A stretch of DNA of 64,000 bases from Streptomyces camponoticapitis (GCF_014646115.1 NZ_BMMV01000025.1:1-64000), one strand, 5' to 3'; positions 1-8,306 are shown, counted from the first letter of the stretch. The notes: a model not told the origin generated them from the letters alone. Translations and numbers: made by a program.

Positions 1-64
1 TCCTACGAAGCAGCTGTCACCCTCGCATCACTCCTGATGTGGGCGTGACATTTGACGACAGAAC

Positions 65-244
65 CTAGGGCGTGTTTTGAAAGTCCCGTCTGGCTCACGG
101 CGCCTGGCACGCACGCTCGCCGCGTTGTCGGGTCGCCCGAGTACGCCCGGTACGAGGGCGATCCTCCGCCTTGCGATCGCACGCACCAGACGCCGTGAGC
201 CCCGCCCTGCGGGCGGACGACGCCACTTTCAAAACACGCCCTAG
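65..244. mobile_element. MITE-like element with 20-bp perfect terminal inverted repeats
   Basis: The ends 65-84 and 225-244 are exact inverted copies (CTAGGGCGTGTTTTGAAAGT). A second imperfect inverted pair lies inside (92-107 and 186-201, 15 of 16 bases). The element is about 175 bp, has no coding capacity and is bounded by TA (within CTAG) on both sides, which suits a TA target duplication. The outer bases GGGCSTGTTT resemble the ends of the IS427-group IS5 element at 21849-22852, so mobilisation in trans by an IS5-type transposase is possible (inference). It closes the 3' end of the MFS pseudogene. Confidence 0.8.
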
Positions 245-1177
245 ACCGAGCTGGTGCGGCAAGGCTGAAGCCGATCGAGGGCAGCCCCGTCCTGCGTAGG
301 CAATGGCGAAGAACACGGCGAGCACGCCGGCCCCGGAAGCGGGCCGTGCGGCCGCCACGCTCAGGAGCGGACAGCCGTCCCAGCGCCAACTGGGCCACGG
401 CAGAGGCGGCGAACACCGCGCCGCCCCCCGGGCGTAGCCCGAACCGGGCGGCGGACTCTCCCGTCTCCTGCCGGTCCAGGGTCTCCGGGCCGGTGGCCAC
501 AATGGCTCCCAGGACCAGGAGCACCACGCCGAACAGCACGAAAGAAGTGGTCAGGGGCGCTGGGGCCCGCTGGGCCAACATCCGGGCAACCAGTGGTCCC
601 AAGGCCAGGCCCGCCGAAGTTCGCGACGGCCGGCCGCCACCGCCCCTGGCACGGGCGATCCGGTCCGCTTCGGATGGGCCCGGGAGTAGAGGTCGCTCAG
701 GTAGGCGGTGGCTGTCGAGGCCATCAGCCCCGTGCCGATCCCTGTCACCACGCGAGCGACGAGCAGCCCCGTCACTCCGTGCCAGGTCACCAGCAACAGG
801 GCGGCGAGGGCGGACGTCAGCAGCGCCGGGACGATGATGCGCCGACGGCCCAGCCGGTCAGAGAGGTGTCCCAGCAGGAGAAACCCCGCCGCGGCGCCCA
901 CGACCATCGCCGCGAAGGCCACAGTGACCATCGTGGAGCCAAATCCGTCACGGCCCGCGAACAGCGGCCACAGAGGCGTCGGCACCGTACCGAAGGCCAT
1001 CAGCGCTCCCAAGGCGATCGCCACGGTCCAGAAACTCCGCGCGGGCGCGATCCCCCCGGATGGCTCGTTCAGCGCCCCGCCGGAACGGTTGTAGAGAGTG
1101 AGAAGACAACGAAACAGCTCCGCTCGTGCGAGAGGAATGAAACGCGCCAACCTCGCTGACCAGTACTTCCGTTCCAA
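245..1177 (-). pseudogene. MFS exporter, frameshifted and 3'-truncated by the MITE
   Basis: Major facilitator remnant. The first helices and the GHLSDRLGRRR loop between helices 2 and 3 read in one frame from about 1060 down to 620. The protein then continues in a second frame near 600 (a helix reading TTSFVLFGVVLLVLGAIVAT), moves to a third near 390-310 (VLAVFFAIAYAG) and returns to the second (LPSIGFSLAAP). At least three frameshifts are needed, and the reading frame runs into the MITE at 244, so the gene is dead. An ATG exists at 1177, but similarity starts only near 1060, so the original start is uncertain. It is divergent from the LysR gene, which probably once controlled it. Confidence 0.75.
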
Positions 1178-1255
1178 CCTGCTCTGTGACTCTCACGATT
1201 TCCACTGATCAACAGCAGGTAGAGATGATCCACATCTCTGTGAGAGATTGCTTCT
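1178..1255. promoter_or_regulatory. Divergent control region with triple AGAGAT/ATCTCT repeat
   Basis: AGAGAT (1221-1226), ATCTCT (1234-1239) and AGAGAT (1243-1248) form two overlapping inverted repeats. The inner one, ATCTCTGTGAGAGAT (1234-1248), is a perfect palindrome around GTG and ends 7 bp before the lysR start. That is a plausible autorepression site for the LysR-type regulator. The function is inferred from position and symmetry. Confidence 0.45.
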
Positions 1256-2164
1256 ATGGAACTTCGCCACCTGCGGCATTTCGTCGCGCTCGCCGAGGAG
1301 CACAGCTTCACGCGCGCCGCCGCGAGGGAGCTGATCGTCCAGTCCGGACTGTCCTCCTCCGTGCGCGCTCTGGAAAAGGAGGTGGGGGCCCTCCTGTTTG
1401 TGCGCGGCAGCCGCCCGGTCCGGCTGACACCCGAGGGCCAGGCCCTACTGCCCGCCGCCCGCCGCACCTTGGAAGCCGCGGCAGCAGCGAACCAAGCGGT
1501 GCAGGATGTGCGCGGCCTGCTCTCCGGGCATCTGCGCATCGGCACCTACCCGGTCAGCCCTCGGCTCCTGCCGCTGCCTTCGTGGCTGGCCGGATTCGCC
1601 CGCGCCCATCCGGCGCTGGAGATCACTGTGCGTCAGACCGACGGACCGGCCATGACACTCATGGTCGCCGACGGCCGACTCGACTGCGCCGTGGCCGACC
1701 CGATCGCGGGCCCACCGCACGGCCTTCTTGCCATGCCTTTGGCCTCCGAACCTCTCAGGGTCGCCCTTCCGACCTCGCATCCGCTGGCAGAGGAGACGGA
1801 CCTGACGCTTCAGCAGCTCGCAGGGGAACCCTTCGTCGAGACCGATCTGGCCTGGACGACCCGTACCCGCACCGACGCGGCGTTCGCCGCCGCAGGCCTG
1901 CCCAGACGCATTGTCTGCGAGGTCGCGGACTGGCAGCTTGTGCTCGACCTGGTGCGCGCCGGGCTCGGAATCGCCCTGGTCCCCCCAAGCCAGGCCGACA
2001 CCTGCGACGTGGAGACCTTGAACGGCCTCCGGCTGCTCCCCCTGTCGGGAGTGGACATCCAGCGGGAACTGGCCCTGGTGCTTCCTGTCGGCCAGTCCGC
2101 CTCCCCGGCGGCCAGGCGCTTCGCCTCGTACCTGAGCCAGAGGGTTCAGGAGAGTGCGACATAA
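1256..2164 (+). CDS. LysR family transcriptional regulator
   Basis: 302 aa, normal length for the family. The N-terminal winged HTH (residues 1-60: MELRHLRHFVALAEEHSFTR, then a recognition helix and the LTPEGQALL wing) is followed by a periplasmic-binding-protein-like effector domain (about 90-295), with the LRIGTYPVSP entry strand and a VRAGLGIALVPP segment near residue 240. The gene is divergent from the MFS pseudogene and lies 2 bp upstream of a truncated quinone oxidoreductase. In this family the adjacent divergent gene is the usual target, so this regulator may have lost it. The effector is unknown. Confidence 0.93.
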   Translation: MELRHLRHFVALAEEHSFTRAAARELIVQSGLSSSVRALEKEVGALLFVRGSRPVRLTPEGQALLPAARRTLEAAAAANQAVQDVRGLLSGHLRIGTYPVSPRLLPLPSWLAGFARAHPALEITVRQTDGPAMTLMVADGRLDCAVADPIAGPPHGLLAMPLASEPLRVALPTSHPLAEETDLTLQQLAGEPFVETDLAWTTRTRTDAAFAAAGLPRRIVCEVADWQLVLDLVRAGLGIALVPPSQADTCDVETLNGLRLLPLSGVDIQRELALVLPVGQSASPAARRFASYLSQRVQESAT

Positions 2165-2166
2165 GC

Positions 2167-2841
2167 ATGGATCCCTTCGGTGGCGCCTACGCGGAGTACA
2201 TCGTCCTTGACGCCCGACAGGTCGTCAGGGCCCAGGCCGGAACCACACACGCGGAGGCTGCCACGCTTCCCGCGAATGGTCTGACCGCACGCCGCGCGCT
2301 CGACGTACTCAACCTGGCCACCGACGACTGGGTCGCTGTGACCGGTGCCGCAGGCGCTGTGGGCGGGTACGCCGTCCAGCTGGCCAAGGCGGACGGGCTG
2401 CGCGTGGTGGCTGACGCGGCGCCGGCCGACGAGGAGCTGGTGCGTTCGCTGGGGGCCGATCGGGTCGTCGGCCGGGGACCGGGCATTGCGGGACGCATTC
2501 GGAAGGTCGTTCCCGCCGGCACGGAGGCCGTTGTGGACGCCGCGCTGATGGGCCCCGAGGCACTCCCCGCCATCCGGCCCGGCGGCCAGATCGCCCTGGT
2601 ACGTGGCGACGGGGAACCCGGCACGATTTCCCTCGGCGAGCACAAGAACGTGACGGTCCGGAACGTGTTCGTGCCTGAGTGCCGCTATGCCAACGACAAA
2701 CTCGACGCCCTGCGCGTGCTCGCGGAAGAGGGCCGGATTTCCTTGCGGGTCACGGAGAAGTTCCCGGCCGACCAGGCGGCCGAGGCACACCGCCGTCTTG
2801 AGGCAGGCGGTGTGCGAGGGAGGCTTGTCCTCGACTTTTGA
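2167..2841 (+). pseudogene. NADPH:quinone reductase / zinc-independent MDR, N-terminally truncated
   Basis: 224 codons from the ATG at 2167. The medium-chain dehydrogenase Rossmann domain is present: AANGLTAR-like helix, nucleotide loop TGAAGAVGGYAVQLAK (about residues 60-75), then GADRVV and the family C-terminus AHRRLEAGGVRGRLVLDF. The GroES-like N-terminal domain (about 90-100 residues), which completes the substrate site, is missing; upstream sequence is the lysR 3' end in another frame. An AGGAG lies in the end of lysR, so a short protein could be made, but loss of half the active site argues for a remnant. A second, worse decayed relative lies at 12429-12942. Confidence 0.65.
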
Positions 2842-3041
2842 GTCGACGCGGGTCCCGGCGGTCGGCGGCGGGTGGTCACGATCCTGCTCGACGGGATGCG
2901 CTGCTCCCGGGCGAACACTCCTCGACGGGCCCGGACCGCAGCTCTGCCGCGTGGAAACCAGTGCTGCGCACGCCCCATAAGCCCTTGACGCGGCGACGCG
3001 CCGAGACGATAGCACCGCTGGGTTCGTTCCGGTGAGCGCCG

Positions 3042-3434
3042 TCACGCCTGTTCGGCGTTGAAGGCTGTTCTTGAATCGAGAATGCCGCTGGCATTCTCCT
3101 CCGCCCACCGGGCCAGTGCCCGGACGACTCCCAGCAGGCTGAGCCCGCGCGGCGTGAGGGCGTAGTCGACCCGCGGAGGCTTGGTGTTGTGGACGGTCCG
3201 CGTGACGAGACCATCGCGCTCCAGCCTCCGCAGAGTGGCGCTGAGCATCCGCTGGCTGATGGGGCCGCTGAGGCGGCGTAGCTCGTTGAACCCGCGCGTG
3301 GTGTCGGCGAGCTTGCAGATCACGACGACGGACCATTTGTCGCCGATCCGCTCAAGCACGTCGCGGGTGAGGTCGCGGCCCTCCTCGCACAGGGCGGGAC
3401 CCGTGTCGAGAGGTTCCGTGATCAACTCCGTCAT
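3042..3434 (-). CDS. HxlR family transcriptional regulator
   Basis: 130 aa. It has the HxlR winged-helix signature: a Cys near the N-terminus (residue 16, expected for redox- or aldehyde-sensing members), then VLERIGDKWSVVVICKL, GFNELRRLSGPISQRMLSATLRRLERDGLV, and the YALTPRGLSLL wing (about residues 90-105). The protein is complete, starting at the ATG at 3434. It is divergent from a fragment of a DHA2-type MFS transporter (about 3630-3750), the common partner of HxlR genes, so the regulator has probably outlived its target. Repeated boxes in the intergenic region look like its operators. Confidence 0.92.
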   Translation of the reverse strand: MTELITEPLDTGPALCEEGRDLTRDVLERIGDKWSVVVICKLADTTRGFNELRRLSGPISQRMLSATLRRLERDGLVTRTVHNTKPPRVDYALTPRGLSLLGVVRALARWAEENASGILDSRTAFNAEQA

Positions 3435-3453
3435 GGCACCAAGTATACGAGCG

Positions 3454-3607
3454 TAACCGGGTACGGGGCATCAACCAGGTACGGTCACGGCCCGTCCGGC
3501 TGGGGTGGTTCCCCCGGGTGTGACACCTGCGCACTCAAAAGTGCTCTCTTGCGGCATCGCGCCTGGTTCCAGACACTCGAAACCAGGTACGGAATGCGTA
3601 CCCGGTA
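3454..3607. promoter_or_regulatory. Repeated AACCRGGTACGG boxes between hxlR and MFS relic
   Basis: Three direct copies of AACC(A/G)GGTACGG lie at 3455-3466, 3473-3484 and 3581-3592, and one inverted copy (CGTACCCGGT) at 3598-3607. The first pair starts about 20 bp upstream of the hxlR start codon with 18-bp spacing. The second pair, a direct plus an inverted copy, sits before the MFS relic. This suits an HxlR dimer binding two divergent promoters. The motif is seen; the binding protein is inferred. Confidence 0.5.
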
Positions 3608-3629
3608 TTCATCAGTTATTGCTCTAGGG

Positions 3630-3750
3630 GTTTTATCGGCACCGCCCTTCTCAACACCATCGCCGCCAGCTCCACCACCGCCTACCTCCTCTCCCACGGA
3701 CCCGGACTACAGCACACCCTCCGACGAGACGACGTCCCCGGGCACGACCC
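3630..3750 (+). pseudogene. C-terminal scrap of a DHA2-type MFS transporter
   Basis: The + frame reads GFIGTALLNTIAASSTTAYL followed by LSHGP, the last periplasmic loop and helix start characteristic of 14-TM DHA2/EmrB exporters. Nothing recognisable of the earlier twelve helices remains and no start codon is close. The fragment lies where the target of the divergent hxlR gene would be. Confidence 0.5.
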
Positions 3751-3794
3751 GCCCCCGGGCACCAGTAGCACATCGTCGGCTTGTTCTTTAAAGT

Positions 3795-4090
3795 CTGGCC
3801 TGGCCACGTTCAACGATGTTGGGGATGTCTGGTCGTTTGGCCCACTCGGGGTGACGGGGTGCCGGTTCTCCGAGCGGGCGGGCGTCCGGGGCCGGGCCCG
3901 CCGAGCTTCAGGCGGGTCCAGCACAGTGTCTGCCTGAACAGGCGGAATATGTGCTTCACATCCAATCTGCGTAATCGACGTCCTCACCCCACAGACTCGT
4001 CGCCGACGACCACATCCAGACAGCCAGTGCCCGCCAGGCAGACGGCCAACAGCTGGCGACAGAACCAGGAGAGATACCGCCCAGAGTGGC
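3795..4090 (-). pseudogene. IS701-like transposase C-terminal remnant
   Basis: The - strand frame around 3975-3900 reads RLDVKHIFRLFRQTLCWTRL, matching the E-x-x-F-R-x-x-K-Q-T-L-G-W-T-R-P block near the C-terminus of a common actinobacterial transposase family, where a Glu normally precedes HTFR. The flanking sequence continues the match in other frames (for example HPEWAKRPDIPN). Frameshifts and loss of the N-terminal catalytic part show that it is dead. Confidence 0.5.
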
Positions 4091-4234
4091 ACCTTCGTCA
4101 ATTCCATCTGCCCATTTATCCTCTGCGAAGCAGGCAGACCAGTGGCGCCTGTCGCCCGTTGGTTCGCTGGTTCGTTGATGGATGAAAGGTCGTCGATGTC
4201 GACACCCGGCCTGACACACAACAAAAAGGAGCCG

Positions 4235-4693
4235 ATGAACTGCGACTTCGACGCCCTTGCCGCGAACGAGCACAGATGGCGGGCGCGCGGTGCCGATGTC
4301 GTCGCGGTAGTCGCAGCCGGCGGCATCCTCGGAGCAGAAGCCCGCTACCTCGCATCTCGTCTCTGGGCCGAGCCTCCCGGCCGGTTCCCTTACACGACCT
4401 TCGGCGTGAACCTATTCGGCTGCTTCCTCATCGGCGTCCTGCTCGTCATCGTCAGCGATATGCGCACGGTGACCCGGCTGGTGAGACCATTCCTGGCAAC
4501 AGGCGTACTGGGCGGCTTCACAACATTCTCCACCTACGTTGTCGACAGTCAGCGCCTGATCTCCGCCGGACACCCCGGGGTGGCACTGGTCAACATCGTG
4601 GGCACGATGGCAGGGGCGCTGGTCGCCGTGAGTATTGGCGCGCTCGGGACGCGCCGTATCATCGCTCTCCGCCACAACCGGCACGCTCGGTGA
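4235..4693 (+). CDS. crcB: Fluoride channel subunit CrcB/Fluc (first of pair)
   Basis: 152 aa from the ATG at 4235, chosen because AAAAAGGA lies 5-10 bp upstream; in-frame ATGs at 4142, 4178 and 4196 lack such a site. Four membrane segments are predicted. Family motifs present: GGILGAEARYL at the start of TM1, TTFGVNLFGCFLIGVLL in TM2 (the conserved Asn and Gly of the pore), and TGVLGGFTTFSTY in TM3 (the F-S-T-Y break that lines the fluoride path). Fluc proteins are antiparallel dimers that export toxic fluoride. The stop overlaps the start of the second copy (GTGA), typical of heterodimeric pairs. Confidence 0.93.
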   Translation: MNCDFDALAANEHRWRARGADVVAVVAAGGILGAEARYLASRLWAEPPGRFPYTTFGVNLFGCFLIGVLLVIVSDMRTVTRLVRPFLATGVLGGFTTFSTYVVDSQRLISAGHPGVALVNIVGTMAGALVAVSIGALGTRRIIALRHNRHAR

Positions 4694-5061
4694 ACGGCCT
4701 GTGGGTCGCGCTCGGCGCTGCCCTGGGCGCACCGATGCGCTACTTGATCGACAAGCAGGTACAGGCTGCATGGAAGACGGTGTTCCCCTGGGGGACGCTC
4801 GCGGTCAACATCCTGGCCAGTTTGGTCCTGGGCGTTGTCACAGGACTCGTCCTCGCCGGCTCCCCCGACGCATTGTTCAGTGGTCTGGGAGTCGGGCTGT
4901 GCGGAGCACTGTCGACATACTCGACGTTCTCCTACACCGCCCTCCGCCTGTTCGAGGACGGGTTCAGGTTCTACGCCGCCGTCAATGTCGCGGTCTCCAT
5001 CATGGCTGCCCTGGGCGCCGCCTCACTGGGCTTGGCTCTCGCCGCCTACTCGACGGCATAA
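4690..5061 (+). CDS. crcB: Fluoride channel subunit CrcB/Fluc (second of pair)
   Basis: 123 aa starting at the GTG at 4690, which overlaps the previous stop by 4 nt, so translation is coupled and stoichiometry probably 1:1. Motifs: GAALGAPMRYLIDK, PWGTLAVNILASLVLGVVTG and LCGALSTYSTFSYTALRL, with the conserved Asn and the STYSTF break. Together with the upstream gene it should form a heterodimeric fluoride channel in the cytoplasmic membrane, with the two subunits in opposite orientation. I looked for a fluoride riboswitch upstream of the pair but could not recognise one. Confidence 0.93.
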   Translation: MNGLWVALGAALGAPMRYLIDKQVQAAWKTVFPWGTLAVNILASLVLGVVTGLVLAGSPDALFSGLGVGLCGALSTYSTFSYTALRLFEDGFRFYAAVNVAVSIMAALGAASLGLALAAYSTA

Positions 5062-5220
5062 GGCTGGACTCGGGCCTGGCAGAGGGTGAGCACGGCGTGG
5101 GCGGGCTGTCAGGATCGGAGAATCGAGACGTTGGCCCGGCGCCGGGGGCTCCTCCGCCAAGCGCCAGGCTTGGCTTGGGCTTGTGGGAGGACCTGGATTG
5201 CGCACGACCTCTCTGGCCCA

Positions 5221-5925
5221 TCAATGAGGGCTCCGGCGGTTCGTTCTCATGGCACCGGTGCCGGCCGTGAAGACGGTGTCGTCAACGCTGCGGGGGCTGA
5301 GAGGCCGGAAGACGCAGCCCGCGAGTGCACCTCCGGCCAGGTCCGCCACAAGTCAAATCCAGATCTTGGCCGACGCAAAAAGGCCCGTGGCAGCCGATCC
5401 GATGGCGACAGCCGGATTAAAAGCTCCGCCGGATACACCGCCTACCGCTACGGCGCCCGCCGTCACCGTCAATCCAATCGCCAGCCCGTAGAAGCCGTTG
5501 TGCGGGTGGTCGGAGGATGTCGCCACGTTGAGCATCACGTGGACCAGAGCGAAGGTGAAGAGGAACTCCGCGAGTAGCGCAATGCAGGTTGCGCGGACCG
5601 AGGGCGACAATGTCCGCACTCGGTCCGGGTCGATGAGGTACCGGGCGACGGGTGTGGCAAGCGCCGCGCTCGCCACCTGGGCAACCCAGTGCGCGACGGC
5701 ACGTTGCCAGGAGATCTTGCTGCGGATCAGTACGCCCAAGGTGACCGCCGGGTTGTAGTGACCGCCGGAGATGTGGCCGCCTGCGTAGACCATGATCATG
5801 AGGGCCAGCCCGATGGCGAGCGGAGCCAGTGCGGCCTTGCTGAAGAGGACACAACCGACCGTGAGGACAAGAAAGAAGGTACCGATCGCCTCGGTCATGA
5901 CGCCTCGCAGGACATTCCGCTTCAT
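5221..5925 (-). pseudogene. Aquaporin / MIP family channel interrupted by an in-frame TGA
   Basis: Starting at the ATG at 5925 the frame encodes MKRNVLRGVMTEAIGTFFLV, the first NPA box GGHYNPAVTLG (about residue 65), an Arg-rich central loop and the second box GGAFNPAVAIG. It ends at a TGA (5353-5355) after SAKIWI, about 40 residues short of the family length. Past this TGA the same frame reads LVADLAGGALAGCVFRPLSP and stops at 5221; that is the expected last helix and tail of a bacterial aquaporin (usually I-Y-L-V-A-D). A single base change from a Tyr codon would explain the stop. The 190-aa product lacks TM6 and is probably non-functional. Confidence 0.8.
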
Positions 5926-6356
5926 CCCTGAGACCCCGCTCTCTTCTCTGGCCCTGCAGGACCGACACATCGCGACAGCACCGGAACGGGAAGTCTGCGA
6001 GTTGCGCCAGCAGCTGCCGGGATATTCCACGCGTGTTCCCAGGTGGCACGCAAAGGCGGAGAGGCGAGACTCTCGGTGCGACGACCCGGCTGGTCATCGG
6101 AGTACGGTTCTCAACAGACTGGCAACGGGGGTTATCCAAGGGTGGCTGGGGCTGACGGCTGCTCGACGCGCCCGAGTGCCGGTTGTCGGTTAGCCTGGTG
6201 AAAACGACGTGCTCATACCTGTCGCGTTTAGCTGCTGACCTCATCGTCGCTTTCTTTGCACGTCATTTGCTGATAGCGGCGTGAACCCCAGCTTCTGGCC
6301 GGCGACTGAACTCCGCGGAACTGTGGGGTTCCGTACGAGCTGGAAAGGAACGCACC
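5926..6356. other. Non-coding stretch upstream of aquaporin and hydrolase
   Basis: No convincing coding sequence was found. It must hold the aquaporin promoter (- strand) and the hydrolase promoter (+ strand). A short hairpin CGGAAC-TGTGG-GGTTCCG precedes the ribosome binding site GGAAAGGA (about 6341) of the hydrolase gene. Confidence 0.4.
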
Positions 6357-7184
6357 ATGCCCTTCGCCACCGCAAAAGACGGCACACAGATCTACTACAA
6401 GGACTGGGGCGAGGGTCAGCCCGTCGTCTTCTCCCACGGCTGGCCGCTCATCGCCGACGCGTGGGATCCCCAGATGAAACTGATGGCGGACAACGGGTTT
6501 CGCGCTATCGCTCACGACAGGCGTGGCGGCGGGCGCTCCGGCCAGCCCTGGGGAGGCAACGACCTCGACACCTATGCCGACGATCTCGCGGCGGTCATCG
6601 AGGGCCTTGATCTGCGCGACGTCATCCTGGTCGGCCACTCGACCGGTGGTGGAGAGGTAACCCGCTACATCGGCAGGCACGGCACCGGACGGGTCGCCAA
6701 GGCGGTACTGGTGGGAGCGATCCCGCCGCTCATGCTCAAGACGGAGGCGAATCCCGAAGGCCTTCCGATCGACGTCTTCGACGGAATCCGGGACGGGGTG
6801 GCCAAGGACCGTTCGCAGTTCTACAAGGACCTCAGTGCCGCCTTCTACGGTGCGAATCGTGATGGCTCGACCGTCACCCAGGGGACCCGCGACGAATTCT
6901 GGCTGTGGTCAATGTCGGTCGGTATCAAAGGCGCCTACGACTGTGTGAAGGCGTTCTCCGAGACCGACCTCACCGAAGACCTCAAGCAGATCGACGTCCC
7001 CACGCTGATCGTGCACGGAAACGACGACCAGATCGTTCCCATCGTCGCGGCCGGCGACAAATCCTCCAAGCTCGTCAGGGACGCCGTCTACAAGGTCTAC
7101 GAGGGCGCGCCCCATGGGCTGGCGATGGTCCCCAAATTCGCAGAACGGTTCAACGCCGACCTCCTAGAGTTCGCACGCAGCTGA
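6357..7184 (+). CDS. Alpha/beta hydrolase, cofactor-free haloperoxidase/arylesterase type
   Basis: 275 aa, the usual length. The catalytic triad is visible: nucleophile in VGHSTGGGEV (Ser at about 98), acid in VHGNDDQIVPI (about 228) and His in EGAPHGLAMV (about 257). The oxyanion loop is SHGWPLIADAW. These features define the bacterial non-heme chloroperoxidase/perhydrolase/esterase group, which hydrolyses small esters and can form peracids. No signal peptide, so it is cytoplasmic. It stands alone, with a good ribosome site (GGAAAGGA) 8 bp before the ATG. The natural substrate cannot be inferred. Confidence 0.9.
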   Translation: MPFATAKDGTQIYYKDWGEGQPVVFSHGWPLIADAWDPQMKLMADNGFRAIAHDRRGGGRSGQPWGGNDLDTYADDLAAVIEGLDLRDVILVGHSTGGGEVTRYIGRHGTGRVAKAVLVGAIPPLMLKTEANPEGLPIDVFDGIRDGVAKDRSQFYKDLSAAFYGANRDGSTVTQGTRDEFWLWSMSVGIKGAYDCVKAFSETDLTEDLKQIDVPTLIVHGNDDQIVPIVAAGDKSSKLVRDAVYKVYEGAPHGLAMVPKFAERFNADLLEFARS

Positions 7185-7474
7185 ACCAGAAACCGCCCGG
7201 CCACGATCGGCTTCTCAAACCGAGTCCGGCCCGGCCCGGGGGCTGGGGTATGAAATCGTCCGCGCGACGGGCTTGGGCCGGCCATCAGGTGATGGCCGGC
7301 TTCCGCGGCCTCGGGTTGTCGGCGCCGACCACGACCCGCCGCAGGGGATACTCGGTCACGGTAGGACAGACGTGGTGGCCCCTCCGCCAACAGGCAGCGG
7401 AAGTCAGATGGCCGGACCGGCTGACTGCGGCTCGCATGGCCTGAACACTCCGTGCAACAGGCCACAGGTCGCCC

Positions 7475-7768
7475 TCATCTCTCGTTGGCGTACGCGTCCT
7501 CACGAGCGCGGTTCATGTCCACCCGCGCCCCAAGCATCGGTGTCCCTTCAGCATGGAGGAGTTTCGGCGCCTGTCCGCCGTGACACGAGGCGGGTGTTCC
7601 GTCGGCGTAGACGATTCGCCACCACGGCACACCGTCGCCGAGTAGGCTCATTGCCCGTCCCACCTGCCGTGGACCTGCTCCCACCCTCCGGCCTATATCA
7701 CCGTAGGAGGCAACAAATCCGGCGGGAATCGCAGTGACCGCTTCACGGATCTCGTCGATAATGCTCAT
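7475..7768 (-). CDS. Alkyltransferase-like (ATL) DNA repair protein
   Basis: 97 aa with the DNA-binding helix region of O6-alkylguanine transferases: IPAGFVASYGDIGRRVGAGP, then RQVGRAMSLLGDGVPWWRIV. The alkyl-acceptor Cys of the PCHR motif is replaced by Trp (PWWR), which defines ATL proteins. These bind and flip O6-alkylguanine without repairing it and hand the lesion to nucleotide excision repair. GAGGAAAAT precedes the ATG. It lies 10 nt downstream of a DUF488 gene on the same strand, so the two are very likely co-transcribed. Confidence 0.9.
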   Translation of the reverse strand: MSIIDEIREAVTAIPAGFVASYGDIGRRVGAGPRQVGRAMSLLGDGVPWWRIVYADGTPASCHGGQAPKLLHAEGTPMLGARVDMNRAREDAYANER

Positions 7769-7778
7769 ATTTTCCTCG

Positions 7779-8306
7779 TCAGGACGGCTGCGGGTAGGTC
7801 AAATGGCCTTCCTCGACTCGTGCGTTTTCGTTGAGGGCCGCCATTTTGGTTACTCCGCGTGACATGATGTGCGCCACTTCCACACCCTCGACGATCAGGG
7901 CATCGGTGATCAGTCTGCGATGACAGCGCCACGGAACCGCCTCACTGCACATGATCGCCGGCCGTTCATGCTCGGCCAATTCCATCAGCTCCTCCAGCCC
8001 GTCCGTGAACTCGTCGCCGCCCATGTAGTCGGCGTAATCACGGAAGGCTTTGACCCGCCATGCGCCGTTCACGCTCGGTAGCCCTTTCGGAGTGTGCCGC
8101 CTGCCGCCGAGCTTCGGAATCCACCGGTATTCGAGGTCATTCGGCAGCGCCTCGGTGATCGCCGACTGATTCCACTGTGGAAACTTCTTCGACGACGGGA
8201 ACGAGCGAACGTCGACCAGACAGGTGATGTGGTTGCTCCGCAACATGTCCACCACCTCTTCGAAGTCACGGGTTGAATGGCCCACCGTACAGATGCGGTT
8301 CGCCAT
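7779..8306 (-). CDS. DUF488 family protein
   Basis: 175 aa. DUF488 signatures: ICTVGHSTRDFEEVVDMLRS at the N-terminus, LVDVRSFPSSKKFPQWN, a central GGRR loop, and the Cys/His cluster IMCSEAVPWRCHRRLITDAL (about residues 120-140). The biochemical function of DUF488 is not established; such genes frequently sit beside ATL or other DNA-repair genes, as here. GAGAGGCGG stands just before the ATG at 8306. First gene of a two-gene operon with the ATL protein. Confidence 0.9.
   Translation of the reverse strand: MANRICTVGHSTRDFEEVVDMLRSNHITCLVDVRSFPSSKKFPQWNQSAITEALPNDLEYRWIPKLGGRRHTPKGLPSVNGAWRVKAFRDYADYMGGDEFTDGLEELMELAEHERPAIMCSEAVPWRCHRRLITDALIVEGVEVAHIMSRGVTKMAALNENARVEEGHLTYPQPS

Noticed and set aside
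1186..2841. A 551-codon frame seeming to join lysR and the reductase
   Set aside because: Only the part after 2167 matches a family; the earlier part is the third frame of lysR.
4100..4234. Fluoride riboswitch before crcB
   Set aside because: I could not find the conserved pseudoknot bases or the expected loop sequence.
5353..5355. TGA in the aquaporin as a selenocysteine codon
   Set aside because: The expected residue is Tyr in the last helix, there is no redox role there, and no selenocysteine insertion hairpin is recognised.
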